Shown: piece by piece, positions 32,837 to 42,609 of the stretch | Position numbering within the stretch: the stretch's first letter is position 1 | Layout: the number at the start of each line of letters is the position of its first letter | Source: Tamlana sp. 2_MG-2023 | GTDB lineage: Bacteria; Bacteroidota; Bacteroidia; Flavobacteriales; Flavobacteriaceae | Direction: 5' to 3' | Assembly (NCBI RefSeq): GCF_030548465.1 | Contig: NZ_JAUOSF010000005.1 | Coordinates: 62,001-126,000 of the forward strand | DNA: 64,000 bases | Position numbers and translations under genes: made by a program | The notes under the pieces: model-generated | The model's input: the letters and a program-made list of their open reading frames with translations, nothing else | Databases searched by the model: none | Told to the model about the DNA's origin: nothing

Positions 32837-33994
32837 TTAGCTTCGGTTATTCCAAGCAGAACCAAAAATAATATACCAACCAAAGTCATTATTAGACCAG
32901 GCGAAATCGATACCAGTTCGTATACCAAATTTACGTGCAATTAAATACCTAAAGCCTGTTCCGTAGGAATGTACTAAATCGGCGTCTCCAAACGATTGTC
33001 CATCAATAGGCGCTTTAGCGAGTCCTCCAAAAGCAACCAAACTCCATCTTGAGGTAATATCGAAGCGTTGTTCTGTTTCAAATACATAAATGTCATCGCC
33101 TTGATATCTCGCCATTGGAACGCCTCGCATATTAATCGCTGGTTTTGCGTAGAAAGGGGCGTCGCCAAATTGAAGTTTACTTTCTGCATGAAATCCGCAA
33201 ACCCAGTTTGAGGTGAATTGAAAGAATTTATATAGCGCAATATCCAAAGTTTGAAAGTCGTAATCACTACCGGTCCAATTAGCGTTTATGTTATAGGATG
33301 AAGTGAAATACCAGCCTTTATTTGGTGTAAATAGGTTGTCGCGCTTGTCGTATTCGAGAACTACGCCTAGATTGCTTAAATTACTAGTAAGGTCTTTCTC
33401 TTCAACAAAATCAGGTAAATTGATATTATTAAAGTTGGGTTTAATGTTGTTATGCAGGTATAAATATTCTAGTCCGAGATAAATATCGCTATTCCCAAGT
33501 TCTCTTAAAACCGAGGCAAATGCTATGGTGCTTCTAAAATTGAAGCCAAATTCTTTTTCGCCAACAACTGGAAGTGTTCTATAAAAGTCTAAGTTCACGT
33601 CTGCGTAAGCCAGGGCTGCTCTGTATTTTAATTTGTATTGTGGTAAGGTAGCAATGCGCATACCTCCAACACCCCATGATTTATTTGCTGAATAGCCTCC
33701 AAACGCAGCGGTAATATCGGGTGGCGTATATTCGCCTTCAGCTTGATGCTTGTTAGGTTTTATGAAAACAGGTGAAAATATTAGTCCGATACCACCCAAT
33801 GCTGGTTCTGTAATGAGTTGAGGCACTGGGATAAATCCATTAACATCAATTAAGAAGTCACTGAAATCCAATTTGCCATCAAGACTATCTTTAAATCTAT
33901 TTTTTTTAGCCCCGTCAGTTGTTTCAGTTTGAGCATAAGAAATTAATCCTACCGTTAAAATGGCAATTAATGTGAGGGATTTTTTGAAATTCAT
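32837..33994 (-). CDS. Outer-membrane beta-barrel, BamA/TamA-type surface antigen
   Basis: Signal peptide MNFKKSLTLIAILTVGLISYAQ, then a 16-strand-like barrel region without POTRA repeats, 385 residues. The stretch GVVLEYDKRDNLFTPNKGWYFTSSYNI is the hallmark of the BamA/Omp85 barrel, followed by MRGVPMARYQGDDIYVFETEQRFD (the VRGF-like loop-6 region) and ending with an aromatic strand. Lacking POTRA domains it is unlikely to be BamA itself. A small Omp85-like pore or transporter is likely. It lies 25 bp after the next upstream outer-membrane gene, so the two form an operon. Confidence 0.85.
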   Translation of the reverse strand: MNFKKSLTLIAILTVGLISYAQTETTDGAKKNRFKDSLDGKLDFSDFLIDVNGFIPVPQLITEPALGGIGLIFSPVFIKPNKHQAEGEYTPPDITAAFGGYSANKSWGVGGMRIATLPQYKLKYRAALAYADVNLDFYRTLPVVGEKEFGFNFRSTIAFASVLRELGNSDIYLGLEYLYLHNNIKPNFNNINLPDFVEEKDLTSNLSNLGVVLEYDKRDNLFTPNKGWYFTSSYNINANWTGSDYDFQTLDIALYKFFQFTSNWVCGFHAESKLQFGDAPFYAKPAINMRGVPMARYQGDDIYVFETEQRFDITSRWSLVAFGGLAKAPIDGQSFGDADLVHSYGTGFRYLIARKFGIRTGIDFAWSNNDFGWYIIFGSAWNNRS

Positions 33995-34019
33995 AGAGTT
34001 AGTCTATTTTGAATTCGTT

Positions 34020-35096
34020 TTAATTTACGCCTTTTTTCTTAATTCCAAAGCGGTATTGCAGACCTGTCATAATAAAACGTTGTTCATCTGATAAACTATA
34101 CTCGCCTCTAAACATCCAGTGTTTGTTGATTTGCAAGTTAAAGCCCATTTGAAATGTGGTTGTTTGAGCAATTTCCTTTTTAATGTTATAATCAATCTTG
34201 GTTGTAAATATGCCACTGTCGTTAACCGTTTCTTCAATAGTGGTTAAAGCTTGGTTTTGAGCTTGTAGTTTTATTTTTACTTTAGGATCTGTTGCGGGAT
34301 CATCTATTATGGCTTGGTTACTGGCAATTTTATCGTCTACGGTTTCATTAAAAGTCATATCCAAATCAGGAAAAACTTCATCCAAGCCAATTTGCCCTGA
34401 GTTTCCATCAGCTCCTACGAAATCTCTATACATGACACCAAGATACGGTGCGAGAAAAAAGTCTTTGTTGTTTTTAGATAAACCAAATCGGTAACCAGCT
34501 CTTGCCGATAAAGTAGCGTAGCCTACTTGTTCTTTTAATAAAGCGGTGTTGGTTCTAGAATAGTTAAAATCAGTGCTTAAAAAATAATTGTCCCATCCGA
34601 AAACTAGGGTTGTACCAATACCATAAGTCATAGCGTCAAACTCTACGTTGGATGAAAATTCAGGTAACTGTAAAATAATTTCACCTTCAGCATCTTTCCA
34701 AGTGGGTTGAAGACTGACCATAGTGCCACCTGTAACTGTTGAAAACAAGCCATAAACATTCATAAAAGGTAATATCCAGGCATCTGCTCTTAAGTTTAAG
34801 CCATTTGTTGTAGCGGCTACGTTAGTGAAATTAAGAGTTTCTACATTTAAGATGTTTGATACATCTTTACCAGCAATATCTAATCCAAATTCTGTGATTT
34901 CTAAGTCCATAAAGGCGTTTACGTAATTCACATTGACACCAAAAGGCAGTTGAAGCTGGTCGGCCATACCTCTTTCTGCTACTTTATCACCCCAAATGGG
35001 TAAAACGTATGGGTAGCTAATGGAATCTTGTACTTGAGCAAAGGATTTTAAAGACAAGAAAAGTACTGTAAAAGCCAGAAGGTAGTTTGATTTCAT
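34020..35096 (-). CDS. Outer-membrane beta-barrel protein of unknown function
   Basis: Signal peptide MKSNYLLAFTVLFLSLKSFAQ and a body of alternating amphipathic strands, 358 residues. It includes YLFSTDFNYSRTNT-like and YGIGTTLVFGWDNYFLS segments and the C-terminal MTGLQYRFGIKKKGVN, typical of a porin-like barrel. A short helical stretch at about 245-280 (NQAIIDDPATDPKVKIKLQ) interrupts the barrel. I do not recognise a named family with confidence. It is cotranscribed with the Omp85-like gene. Confidence 0.7.
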   Translation of the reverse strand: MKSNYLLAFTVLFLSLKSFAQVQDSISYPYVLPIWGDKVAERGMADQLQLPFGVNVNYVNAFMDLEITEFGLDIAGKDVSNILNVETLNFTNVAATTNGLNLRADAWILPFMNVYGLFSTVTGGTMVSLQPTWKDAEGEIILQLPEFSSNVEFDAMTYGIGTTLVFGWDNYFLSTDFNYSRTNTALLKEQVGYATLSARAGYRFGLSKNNKDFFLAPYLGVMYRDFVGADGNSGQIGLDEVFPDLDMTFNETVDDKIASNQAIIDDPATDPKVKIKLQAQNQALTTIEETVNDSGIFTTKIDYNIKKEIAQTTTFQMGFNLQINKHWMFRGEYSLSDEQRFIMTGLQYRFGIKKKGVN

Positions 35097-35476
35097 ATGT
35101 GGTTAATTAGTGTGTTTTATTTAGGTGCTTGTCTTTTTAGCATATTTTCTAAACCCTAAATTTTTTATTGCGTTTTATAGTTCAAATTTAAAAGATTAAT
35201 TTCAAAAAATGGACGAATTCTTAAAAATGATAAATTAACTCATATTCAGCGGGCTATAATTGTTTTTTTATTTGATTTGAGAAAAGAAGTGAGGTTTACT
35301 TTTTATGCATGTAACGTCGCAAAATGTAAGGCGTTAATTTTGTAGTATAGCATGTGTTATTTTATACTTAAAACTAGGTGTAGCTTAGTGAGCAGCTCTT
35401 CTGTATTTTTCCTTTAAAAGCCTATCATTTTAAGTATAATTCCTTAAATTCGCGAACTTATTAGAATTACAAATAA
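35097..35476. other. 380-bp divergent intergenic region
   Basis: Lies between the outer-membrane operon and ileS. It contains minus-strand TAAATTTG at 35190-35183 and plus-strand TAATTTTG at 35335-35342, both matching the -7 consensus but without clear -33 boxes. I see no gene, RNA or repeat in it. Confidence 0.45.
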
Positions 35477-38400
35477 ATGAACGCTAAATTTCCTGAATAT
35501 AAAGGTCTTAACTTACCAAACGTAGCAACAGAAATCCTACAGTATTGGAAAGAAAACAACATTTTTGAGAAAAGTGTAACAACAAGAGAAGGTCAAGCGC
35601 CCTATGTGTTTTTTGAAGGGCCACCGTCTGCAAACGGACTTCCTGGTGTGCATCACGTTTTGGCGCGTGCTATTAAAGATATTTTTCCGCGTTATAAAAC
35701 CATGAAAGGTTACCAAGTGAAGCGTAAAGCAGGTTGGGATACCCATGGTTTGCCCATTGAATTAGGTGTGGAAAAAGAATTGGGTATCACAAAAGAAGAT
35801 ATTGGTAAATCTATTTCGGTTGAAGATTATAACGCAGCTTGTAGAAAAGCTGTTATGCGTTATACTGATGTTTGGAATGACCTAACCGAAAAAATGGGGT
35901 ACTGGGTAGATATGGATGATCCATACATTACCTATGAGCCAAAATACATGGAATCGGTTTGGTGGTTGTTAAAAGAAATATACTCTAAGAATTTAATGTA
36001 TAAAGGCTACACCATTCAGCCTTATTCGCCTAAAGCCGGTACAGGTTTAAGTTCTCACGAAGTTAACCAACCAGGTGCTTATCAGGATGTAACGGATACG
36101 ACTATTGTTGCTCAGTTTAAAGCTGTAGAAAATACATTGCCTGACTTTTTACAAAGTGAAGGCTCTATTCATTTTATAGCATGGACAACAACGCCTTGGA
36201 CGCTGCCGAGTAACACAGCGTTAACTGTTGGGCCAAAAATTGACTATGTTTTAGTAAAAACATTCAACCAATATACATTCGAAGCAATAAACGTTGTTTT
36301 AGCAAAACCATTAGTTGGAAAACAATTTGCAGGAAAAAACAATGTATTAGTTGAAACTGTTGAAGGTTTAGATACTTACAATGCGGGCGATAAAAAGATT
36401 CCATATTTAATTGTAAAAGAATTTAAAGGAAAAGATTTAGTTGGTATTCAGTACGAACAACTTTTACCTTACGCTTTACCAAACGATAATCCTGAAAATG
36501 CTTTTAGAGTGATTGCTGGAGATTTCGTAACTACAGAAGATGGAACCGGAATCGTACACACCGCGCCAACTTTTGGTGCCGATGATGCCCTGGTTGCAAA
36601 ACAAGCAACTCCCGAAATTCCACCAATGCTGGTGAAAGATAAGGATGGTAACTTGGTGCCATTAGTCGATTTACAAGGGAAATTCAGACCAGAAATGGCC
36701 GAATTTGCTGGTAAATACGTGAAAAACGAATATTACGACGATGGTGAAGCGCCAGAACGTTCAGTAGACGTTGAAATCGCTATTAAATTAAAAGAAGAAA
36801 ATAAGGCCTTTAAGGTTGAAAAATACAAGCACAACTACCCACACTGTTGGAGAACCGATAAGCCAATCCTTTATTATCCGCTAGATTCTTGGTTTATAAA
36901 AGTAACCGATATCAAAGGGCGCATGCATGAATTAAATGCAGGTATTAACTGGAAACCAAAATCCACAGGAACGGGACGTTTTGGAAACTGGTTAGCAAAC
37001 GCCAATGATTGGAACTTATCACGTTCACGTTATTGGGGTATTCCATTACCAATTTGGAGAACTGAAGATGGTAAAGAGGAAATCTGTATAGGTTCTGTTG
37101 AAGAGCTTAAAGCCGAAATGCAAAAAGCAGTTTCAGCAGGCGTTTTAGCTAAGGATATTTTTGAAGATTTCGAAGTTGGAAACAATTCCGAAGAAAACTA
37201 TGCGAAATTAGATTTACATAAAAGTATTGTTGATGAAATTGTATTGGTTTCAGCAACAGGGCAGAAAATGTTCCGCGAAAGCGATTTAATTGATGTGTGG
37301 TTCGATTCTGGTTCTATGCCTTATGCGCAATGGCACTACCCGTTTGAGAATAAAGAATTAATTGACGAGAATAAATCATTCCCTGCAGATTTTATTGCTG
37401 AAGGTGTTGATCAAACCCGTGGATGGTTTTATACGCTTCATGCGATCGCAACCATGGTTTTCGATTCTGTGGCTTATAAAAACGTGGTGTCTAACGGATT
37501 GGTATTGGATAAAAACGGACAAAAAATGTCCAAACGTTTAGGTAACGCCGTTGACCCTTTTGAAACTTTAGGGGATTATGGTGCCGATGCGACACGTTGG
37601 TACATGATTGCAAACGCCAACCCTTGGGATAATTTGAAATTTGATATTGAAGGTGTTGAAGAGGTAAAACGTAAATTCTTCGGAACCCTTTACAATACCT
37701 ATTCATTCTTCAGTTTATATACGAATTTAGATAAATTCAGTTATGCGGAAGCTGATATTCCTTTAGAAGAGCGTCCGGAATTAGATCGTTGGATTCTTTC
37801 AGAATTACATACATTAATTCAGAAGGTGGATGCTTTTTACGCCGATTATGAGCCGACGAGAGCAGCGCGTGCCATTTCAGATTTCACACAAGATTATGTG
37901 AGTAACTGGTATGTGCGTTTAAGTAGAAGACGTTTCTGGAAAGGGGATTACGAGCAGGATAAAATTTCGGCCTACCAAACCCTTTACACGTGTATGGAAA
38001 CCATTGCGAAATTGGCCGCCCCAATTGCACCGTTTTTCATGGATAAACTGTATTTAGATTTAAATTCAGTGTCGCAAAAAGAACGGTTTGAGAGTGTGCA
38101 TTTAGCGAATTTCCCTGTGTATAATGAAGCTTTTGTTGATAAAAGTTTAGAGCGTAAAATGGAAAATGCTCAAGTGATTTCTTCTTTAGTGCTTTCATTA
38201 AGAGCGAAGGAGAAGATAAAAGTGCGTCAGCCGCTTCAAAAAATAATGATTCCTGTAGATTCCGAACAGCAAAAGGAAGAGATTGCAGCCGTTTCAGAAT
38301 TGATAAAGCACGAGGTTAATATTAAAGAGATTGAGCTTCTTGATGATGCTTCAGATATCTTAGTAAAACAAATTAAGCCTAACTTTAAAGTACTTGGGCC

Positions 38401-38884
38401 ACGCTTTGGAAAAGATATGAAAGCCATTGCTGGAATAGTAATTAACTTTACACCGGAAGATATTAACAAAATTGAACAAAATGGTGCTTTGGAAGTTGAT
38501 GTTAATGGAAAAAATATTACATTAGAACGCTCGGATGTTGAGATTACCTCGCAAGATATTGAGGGGTGGTTGGTAGCAAATGAAGGTGCTTTAACCGTAG
38601 CTTTAGATGTTACTATCTCTGAAGAATTGCGTAAAGAAGGGATTGCCAGGGAGTTAATAAACCGAATTCAGAATTTACGTAAAGATTCAGGTTTTGAGGT
38701 TACAGATAAAATTACTGTAAAGCTTCAAAAGGATGAGCAGATTACAAATGCTGTAGAAGCGAATGTGGCTTATATTAAGTCGGAAACTTTAACTAACGAA
38801 CTAGAAATAGTTGATAAACTAGATGATGGTATAGAAATTGCGTTTGATGATGTCAATACCAAATTGTTTATCCAAAAACATTGA
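35477..38884 (+). CDS. ileS: Isoleucyl-tRNA synthetase
   Basis: Class I synthetase of 1135 residues. The HIGH motif appears as HHVL at 59-62 (GPPSANGLPGVHHVLARA) and KMSKR is at 683-687. A CP1 editing domain with TTTPWTLPSNTAL is present, as is the C-terminal anticodon-binding region (DFTQDYVSNWYVRLSRRRFW). The length and the HHVL form resemble the longer IleRS class (IleS2-like, as in eukaryotes and several Bacteroidota), which is often less sensitive to mupirocin. That subclass call is from general features only. The gene is followed at 4 bp by the DksA-like gene. Confidence 0.97.
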   Translation: MNAKFPEYKGLNLPNVATEILQYWKENNIFEKSVTTREGQAPYVFFEGPPSANGLPGVHHVLARAIKDIFPRYKTMKGYQVKRKAGWDTHGLPIELGVEKELGITKEDIGKSISVEDYNAACRKAVMRYTDVWNDLTEKMGYWVDMDDPYITYEPKYMESVWWLLKEIYSKNLMYKGYTIQPYSPKAGTGLSSHEVNQPGAYQDVTDTTIVAQFKAVENTLPDFLQSEGSIHFIAWTTTPWTLPSNTALTVGPKIDYVLVKTFNQYTFEAINVVLAKPLVGKQFAGKNNVLVETVEGLDTYNAGDKKIPYLIVKEFKGKDLVGIQYEQLLPYALPNDNPENAFRVIAGDFVTTEDGTGIVHTAPTFGADDALVAKQATPEIPPMLVKDKDGNLVPLVDLQGKFRPEMAEFAGKYVKNEYYDDGEAPERSVDVEIAIKLKEENKAFKVEKYKHNYPHCWRTDKPILYYPLDSWFIKVTDIKGRMHELNAGINWKPKSTGTGRFGNWLANANDWNLSRSRYWGIPLPIWRTEDGKEEICIGSVEELKAEMQKAVSAGVLAKDIFEDFEVGNNSEENYAKLDLHKSIVDEIVLVSATGQKMFRESDLIDVWFDSGSMPYAQWHYPFENKELIDENKSFPADFIAEGVDQTRGWFYTLHAIATMVFDSVAYKNVVSNGLVLDKNGQKMSKRLGNAVDPFETLGDYGADATRWYMIANANPWDNLKFDIEGVEEVKRKFFGTLYNTYSFFSLYTNLDKFSYAEADIPLEERPELDRWILSELHTLIQKVDAFYADYEPTRAARAISDFTQDYVSNWYVRLSRRRFWKGDYEQDKISAYQTLYTCMETIAKLAAPIAPFFMDKLYLDLNSVSQKERFESVHLANFPVYNEAFVDKSLERKMENAQVISSLVLSLRAKEKIKVRQPLQKIMIPVDSEQQKEEIAAVSELIKHEVNIKEIELLDDASDILVKQIKPNFKVLGPRFGKDMKAIAGIVINFTPEDINKIEQNGALEVDVNGKNITLERSDVEITSQDIEGWLVANEGALTVALDVTISEELRKEGIARELINRIQNLRKDSGFEVTDKITVKLQKDEQITNAVEANVAYIKSETLTNELEIVDKLDDGIEIAFDDVNTKLFIQKH

Positions 38885-38888
38885 AATT

Positions 38889-39266
38889 ATGGAAAATAAC
38901 GTAAGATATTCGGATGCAGAATTAGCAGAGTTTAAAGTATTAATTTCTGAAAAAATAGAAAAGGCAAAATACGATTTAGATCTTATTAAAAGTGCCTATA
39001 TGAACGATTCTACTAACGGTACTGAAGATACTTCACCAACATTTAAAGCTTTTGATGAAGGTAGTGCGGTTATGAGTAAAGAGTCAAATTCTCAATTGGC
39101 CATTCGTCAAGAGAAATTTATTCGTGATTTAAAAAACGCCCTTATTCGTATTGAAAATAAAACTTACGGTATTTGTCGTGTTACAGGAAAATTAATTAAT
39201 AAAAAACGATTAGAGCTTGTGCCTCATGCGACTTTAAGTATTGAAGCAAAAAATATGCAACAATAA
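38889..39266 (+). CDS. TraR/DksA-family regulator with a degenerate zinc finger
   Basis: Start at ATG 38889 (MENNVRYSDAELAEF), 4 bp after ileS. Upstream in-frame ATGs lie inside ileS. The 125-residue protein has an N-terminal coiled-coil hairpin (about 5-85, with SKESNSQLAIRQEKFIRDLKNALIRIE) and a C-terminal finger reading YGICRVTGKLINKKRLELVPHATLS. Only one of the four usual zinc Cys remains, a common form in Bacteroidota. DksA-type proteins insert into the RNA polymerase secondary channel and modulate transcription with ppGpp. Linkage to ileS is suggestive of amino-acid-related control. Confidence 0.88.
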   Translation: MENNVRYSDAELAEFKVLISEKIEKAKYDLDLIKSAYMNDSTNGTEDTSPTFKAFDEGSAVMSKESNSQLAIRQEKFIRDLKNALIRIENKTYGICRVTGKLINKKRLELVPHATLSIEAKNMQQ

Positions 39267-39288
39267 GTTTTTTAAAATATTATAGTTT

Positions 39289-39419
39289 GAGGCTGTCTAA
39301 AAAGTATTAAAGCACGTCATTCTGAACTTGATTCAGAATCGCATCATATTGATAACCAATCATTATGAGAACCTGAATCAAGTTCAGGTTGACGGAAACT
39401 TTACTTTTTAGACAGCCTC
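39289..39419. repeat. 131-bp inverted-repeat element with 18-bp perfect terminal repeats
   Basis: The ends GAGGCTGTCTAAAAAGTA (39289-39306) and its exact complement (39402-39419) frame two inner arms that also pair imperfectly. CGTCATTCTGAACTTGATTC (39315-39334) opposes GAATCAAGTTCAGGTTGACG (39375-39394). The whole can fold into one long hairpin, and the T-rich tail after 39419 would let it terminate the ileS operon transcript. The inner sequence resembles dispersed intergenic repeats known from flavobacterial genomes. No coding capacity. Confidence 0.8.
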
Positions 39420-39461
39420 TTTCATTTTTTATACTTTGTTAGTATAGCCCATAAATCAACC

Positions 39462-40088
39462 ATGTCTTTAAAGAAATCCATTTTTATAATAATTATCATT
39501 TTACTAATCGACCAAATTAGTAAGGTGTATGTTAAAACACATTTTGCGCTTCACGAAAGTGTCGATGTGTTTTCGTGGTTTAAAATCTATTTCATTGAAA
39601 ATGATGGTATGGCCTGGGGTACAAAAATTAGTGATTTTACCTCTCTAATTTCAGAGCGAACCGCTAAAGTCGCTTTAACTTTATTTCGAGTTTTTGCAAT
39701 ATTTGGTATTGGTTATTGGCTTTATGATAGTACCAAAAAACAAAGTTCAAAAATTTTAATAATCGCCATAGCACTCATTTTTTCTGGTGCTTTAGGGAAT
39801 ATTATCGATTCTGTTTTCTACGGCGTTATATTTGAAGATAGCTATAATCAAGTCGCTACTTTTTTACCAGAAGCTGGTGGTTACGATACGTTACTTCACG
39901 GACGTGTGGTTGATATGCTCTATTTTCCTTTAATTGAGGTCGATTTACCAGAATGGGTACCGTTTTATGGCGGAAAGCGCTTTAACTTCTTTGAACCGGT
40001 ATTTAATATTGCCGATGTAGCTATAAGTACTGGGTTTATCATGCTTATCGTTTTTAATAAGCAGGCCTTTTCTAGTAAACCCCAGTAA
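39462..40088 (+). CDS. lspA: Lipoprotein signal peptidase II
   Basis: Inner-membrane aspartic protease that removes signal peptides from prolipoproteins. It has 208 residues with four hydrophobic segments and is longer than the usual 160 because of inserts between segments. Conserved blocks are LLIDQISKVYV, ENDGMAWG, LGNIIDSVFYG, RVVDMLYFPL and FNIADVAISTG. The catalytic Asp pair is in the GNIID and FNIAD blocks. The many lipoproteins in this window depend on it. Confidence 0.94.
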   Translation: MSLKKSIFIIIIILLIDQISKVYVKTHFALHESVDVFSWFKIYFIENDGMAWGTKISDFTSLISERTAKVALTLFRVFAIFGIGYWLYDSTKKQSSKILIIAIALIFSGALGNIIDSVFYGVIFEDSYNQVATFLPEAGGYDTLLHGRVVDMLYFPLIEVDLPEWVPFYGGKRFNFFEPVFNIADVAISTGFIMLIVFNKQAFSSKPQ

Positions 40089-40155
40089 ATTTAATGCAAC
40101 AAGAATTTTATGGTGATAAGGTATTTCCTATATTTGGGAGCCTAAAACCTTACTA

Positions 40156-42048
40156 ATGAAGCCTAGCCACCTACTTTTAACCATTGCCTTAGTTTTTTGT
40201 TATCATAATATTTCTGCTCAAAATAGGTTTGATGTCGTTTATCCTAGAAGTCAAAACGAAAGAAATGAGAATTGTAAAGCTTGTTTTGAAGCATTTCAAG
40301 CAAAGCCTAAAGAAGTGCAATTCGCCGTTAAGAAGGATGGGAATAACCTCTATTTTGAAGTCAATGATAAAGAATGGTTTAATAAGTTATTCCATGATGA
40401 AGGTGCTGGTATTGCGATTGATATTGTTACGAAGGATCACTACGCTTGTAGCATAGATTCGGTTTTAAATAAGCAAATAAGAGGAAGGCTTACAAAACCC
40501 TTATATGGTTCAAGGCTAAGAAAAGGACTCAGACCACATGGTGAAAATAGTTTTCGAGTACATGTTGGGCGCATTTCAGATACCGAAATAAAAAAGCCAA
40601 TCGAGTTTAATATCATGTTTTTGGGTAATAAGAATTTATGTCGCTATAATCTTATTTATGAATTAGAGGCTTACCCTTGGGATTTGCTAGATATGGGCAT
40701 GTATTTGGATACTCTAACTTATAGTACGAGACGCATTCAGGCTAAATCCAAAGAAGGGTTTATTCTGAAAAACAAAACCCTAAAATTTAAAATTCCTTTT
40801 GAAAAAGATAAATCTGAATATTCTCAGGAAGACGTTAAGCCTATTTACGATTCCTTACGTTTAACAGATTATTATATTAAGTCTATAAATATTAATGCTT
40901 ATGCTTCTGTTGAAGGCAGTTTAGAGCGTAACATGGAACTTCAAGAACAACGTGCAAATAGTATTGTTGCAGCCTTACAAACCTTTCAGCAACCTACAAT
41001 AGAAACTACGGTGAGTACTTCTGAAAATTGGGTTGAGTTTTTAAATGATATTAAAGGGACACCGTATGAAGGTTTAAACCAATTAACTAAGGAGCAGGTT
41101 AAGGGTAAATTAGCAGGTGGCCTCAGTGCTCAATTAGAGCCTGTTTTAGAACGTCATAGAAAAGCTGTTTTAGAACTGGAATTGGAGCGAAAGGATAAAT
41201 ATAAGCTAATGTCTGAAGACGTGCTTTTGGAAAAATTTCATGCCGCTTTAAGTGCTAAGGATTTAGAGGAGGCCATTGTCATACAGAACTCAATATTTTC
41301 AAAAATTAACTCTAACGCCATTTCTGCCTTATTTTTAAAAAAAATGGAAATCCCGAAACAAGCTGAATTTGCTAAACTTTTGAATAAAAACCTCTCTTTT
41401 TTATACAATTTAGATACTAGGCAAGCTTTAAATGTATATGATGAATTATTAGAGCTTGAGAAATTGGTGCCAGATAATGCTGAGGTGAAGTATAATATTG
41501 TAGCGATAAAAATTAAAATATGGCGTTTTAAATGGCAAGATATTGATGATGATGCGCTGAAAAATCAAATTAATGCTTTAAAAAATTATGGTATTGATGA
41601 TGCGCTTATTTCTCGAATGCTAGTAAATTACCACATTACACAAGCAGAACGTTATATGCGAAAAAGGGCGTATGATAAAAAAGATAAATCAATTGCTTAT
41701 ATAAATGATCATTATAAGACATTCACTTTATCCGATTACGATTATTTAAGCTTGGCGCAGTTTTATAGTTATTATGCGAATATCGATTTGTCTGAAGAAC
41801 TATTAAAAGATAAAGCTAAAAGTATAGACGTGGATGAAGATTTATTATACTATTACCTGAACTTAACTATTGTAAATAAAGAGTTTACGCAAGATTCGGA
41901 TTATAGAACGATTTTGTTGAACGCTTACAATATGAATAATGAGCGTTTTTGTAAGCTTTTTAATTCTGTTGCAGATGGCGGTGTTACTTTTCAGTTGTTA
42001 GCCGATGAATACCTAAGAGCAACCTACTGCGAGAATTGTAACGATTAA
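40156..42048 (+). CDS. Exported protein with an OmpA-like segment, function unknown
   Basis: Signal peptide ending HNISAQ, 630 residues. Residues about 240-275 (INAYASVEGSLERNMELQEQRANS) match the peptidoglycan-binding helix of OmpA-like domains, which usually read GYASPEGS then RNxxLSxxRA. The N-terminal third is beta-rich with a Cys pair NCKAC near residue 37. The C-terminal third is helical and TPR-like, and the protein ends CENCND. Cys pairs at both ends could form disulphides. A periplasmic cell-wall-associated role is likely but not established. The gene ends by overlapping the convergent gene by 4 bp. Confidence 0.65.
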   Translation: MKPSHLLLTIALVFCYHNISAQNRFDVVYPRSQNERNENCKACFEAFQAKPKEVQFAVKKDGNNLYFEVNDKEWFNKLFHDEGAGIAIDIVTKDHYACSIDSVLNKQIRGRLTKPLYGSRLRKGLRPHGENSFRVHVGRISDTEIKKPIEFNIMFLGNKNLCRYNLIYELEAYPWDLLDMGMYLDTLTYSTRRIQAKSKEGFILKNKTLKFKIPFEKDKSEYSQEDVKPIYDSLRLTDYYIKSININAYASVEGSLERNMELQEQRANSIVAALQTFQQPTIETTVSTSENWVEFLNDIKGTPYEGLNQLTKEQVKGKLAGGLSAQLEPVLERHRKAVLELELERKDKYKLMSEDVLLEKFHAALSAKDLEEAIVIQNSIFSKINSNAISALFLKKMEIPKQAEFAKLLNKNLSFLYNLDTRQALNVYDELLELEKLVPDNAEVKYNIVAIKIKIWRFKWQDIDDDALKNQINALKNYGIDDALISRMLVNYHITQAERYMRKRAYDKKDKSIAYINDHYKTFTLSDYDYLSLAQFYSYYANIDLSEELLKDKAKSIDVDEDLLYYYLNLTIVNKEFTQDSDYRTILLNAYNMNNERFCKLFNSVADGGVTFQLLADEYLRATYCENCND

Positions 42049-42608
42049 AAGTTGTAAATGGTTTTAGGCGTTACGCAATAGTTGAGTTTAACGTCGGTTT
42101 CAAAAGTTTCGATGGTTTCTGTGTCGGCTTCAAAAAGGGATAAGCCTATTTTTATCGTTTCTGGTTTGCATTGTGCTAAGAAACGATCATAAAAACCTTT
42201 GCCGTAGCCTACGCGATTTCCGAGTTTATCGAAAGCTAAAAGCGGAATAAAAACAACATCAGTTTTACTGTTTTCAATTGAAATGCCATCAACAGGTTCA
42301 GGAATGTTATAGCTATTTTTTTTAATAACGGTATTATCTGTAAGTAAGAAGCTAAGCATTTCTCCAGTTTTAAAATCACTTTTTGAAATGAGGATGTTTT
42401 TGTCTTTACCCGATAAAATATTCAGAATATAATCGGTGTTTATTTCCTTGAGCTCCGCAATAGTTAAAAATATATGGTAGAAGGAATGTTCCCAAATAGG
42501 AAGCTTTAAAAGCTGATTTGAAATATCTAAACTTAAATCTTCAATTTGATCGTCTGATAAATCATTACGAAGCGTTTTGTATTTTTTCCGTAAAGCCGTT
42601 TTACTCAT
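42045..42608 (-). CDS. 5-formyltetrahydrofolate cyclo-ligase
   Basis: Converts 5-formyl-THF to 5,10-methenyl-THF with ATP, in folate salvage. It has 187 residues, the family length. The signature GNRVGYGKGFYDRFLAQ lies near residue 130, and the N-terminal basic segment SKTALRKKYKTLRNDLS matches the family. It is last in a minus-strand run of four genes with gaps of 1 bp or less; functional linkage to those upstream genes is not obvious. The stop overlaps the convergent neighbour. Confidence 0.95.
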   Translation of the reverse strand: MSKTALRKKYKTLRNDLSDDQIEDLSLDISNQLLKLPIWEHSFYHIFLTIAELKEINTDYILNILSGKDKNILISKSDFKTGEMLSFLLTDNTVIKKNSYNIPEPVDGISIENSKTDVVFIPLLAFDKLGNRVGYGKGFYDRFLAQCKPETIKIGLSLFEADTETIETFETDVKLNYCVTPKTIYNF

Positions 42609-42609
42609 A

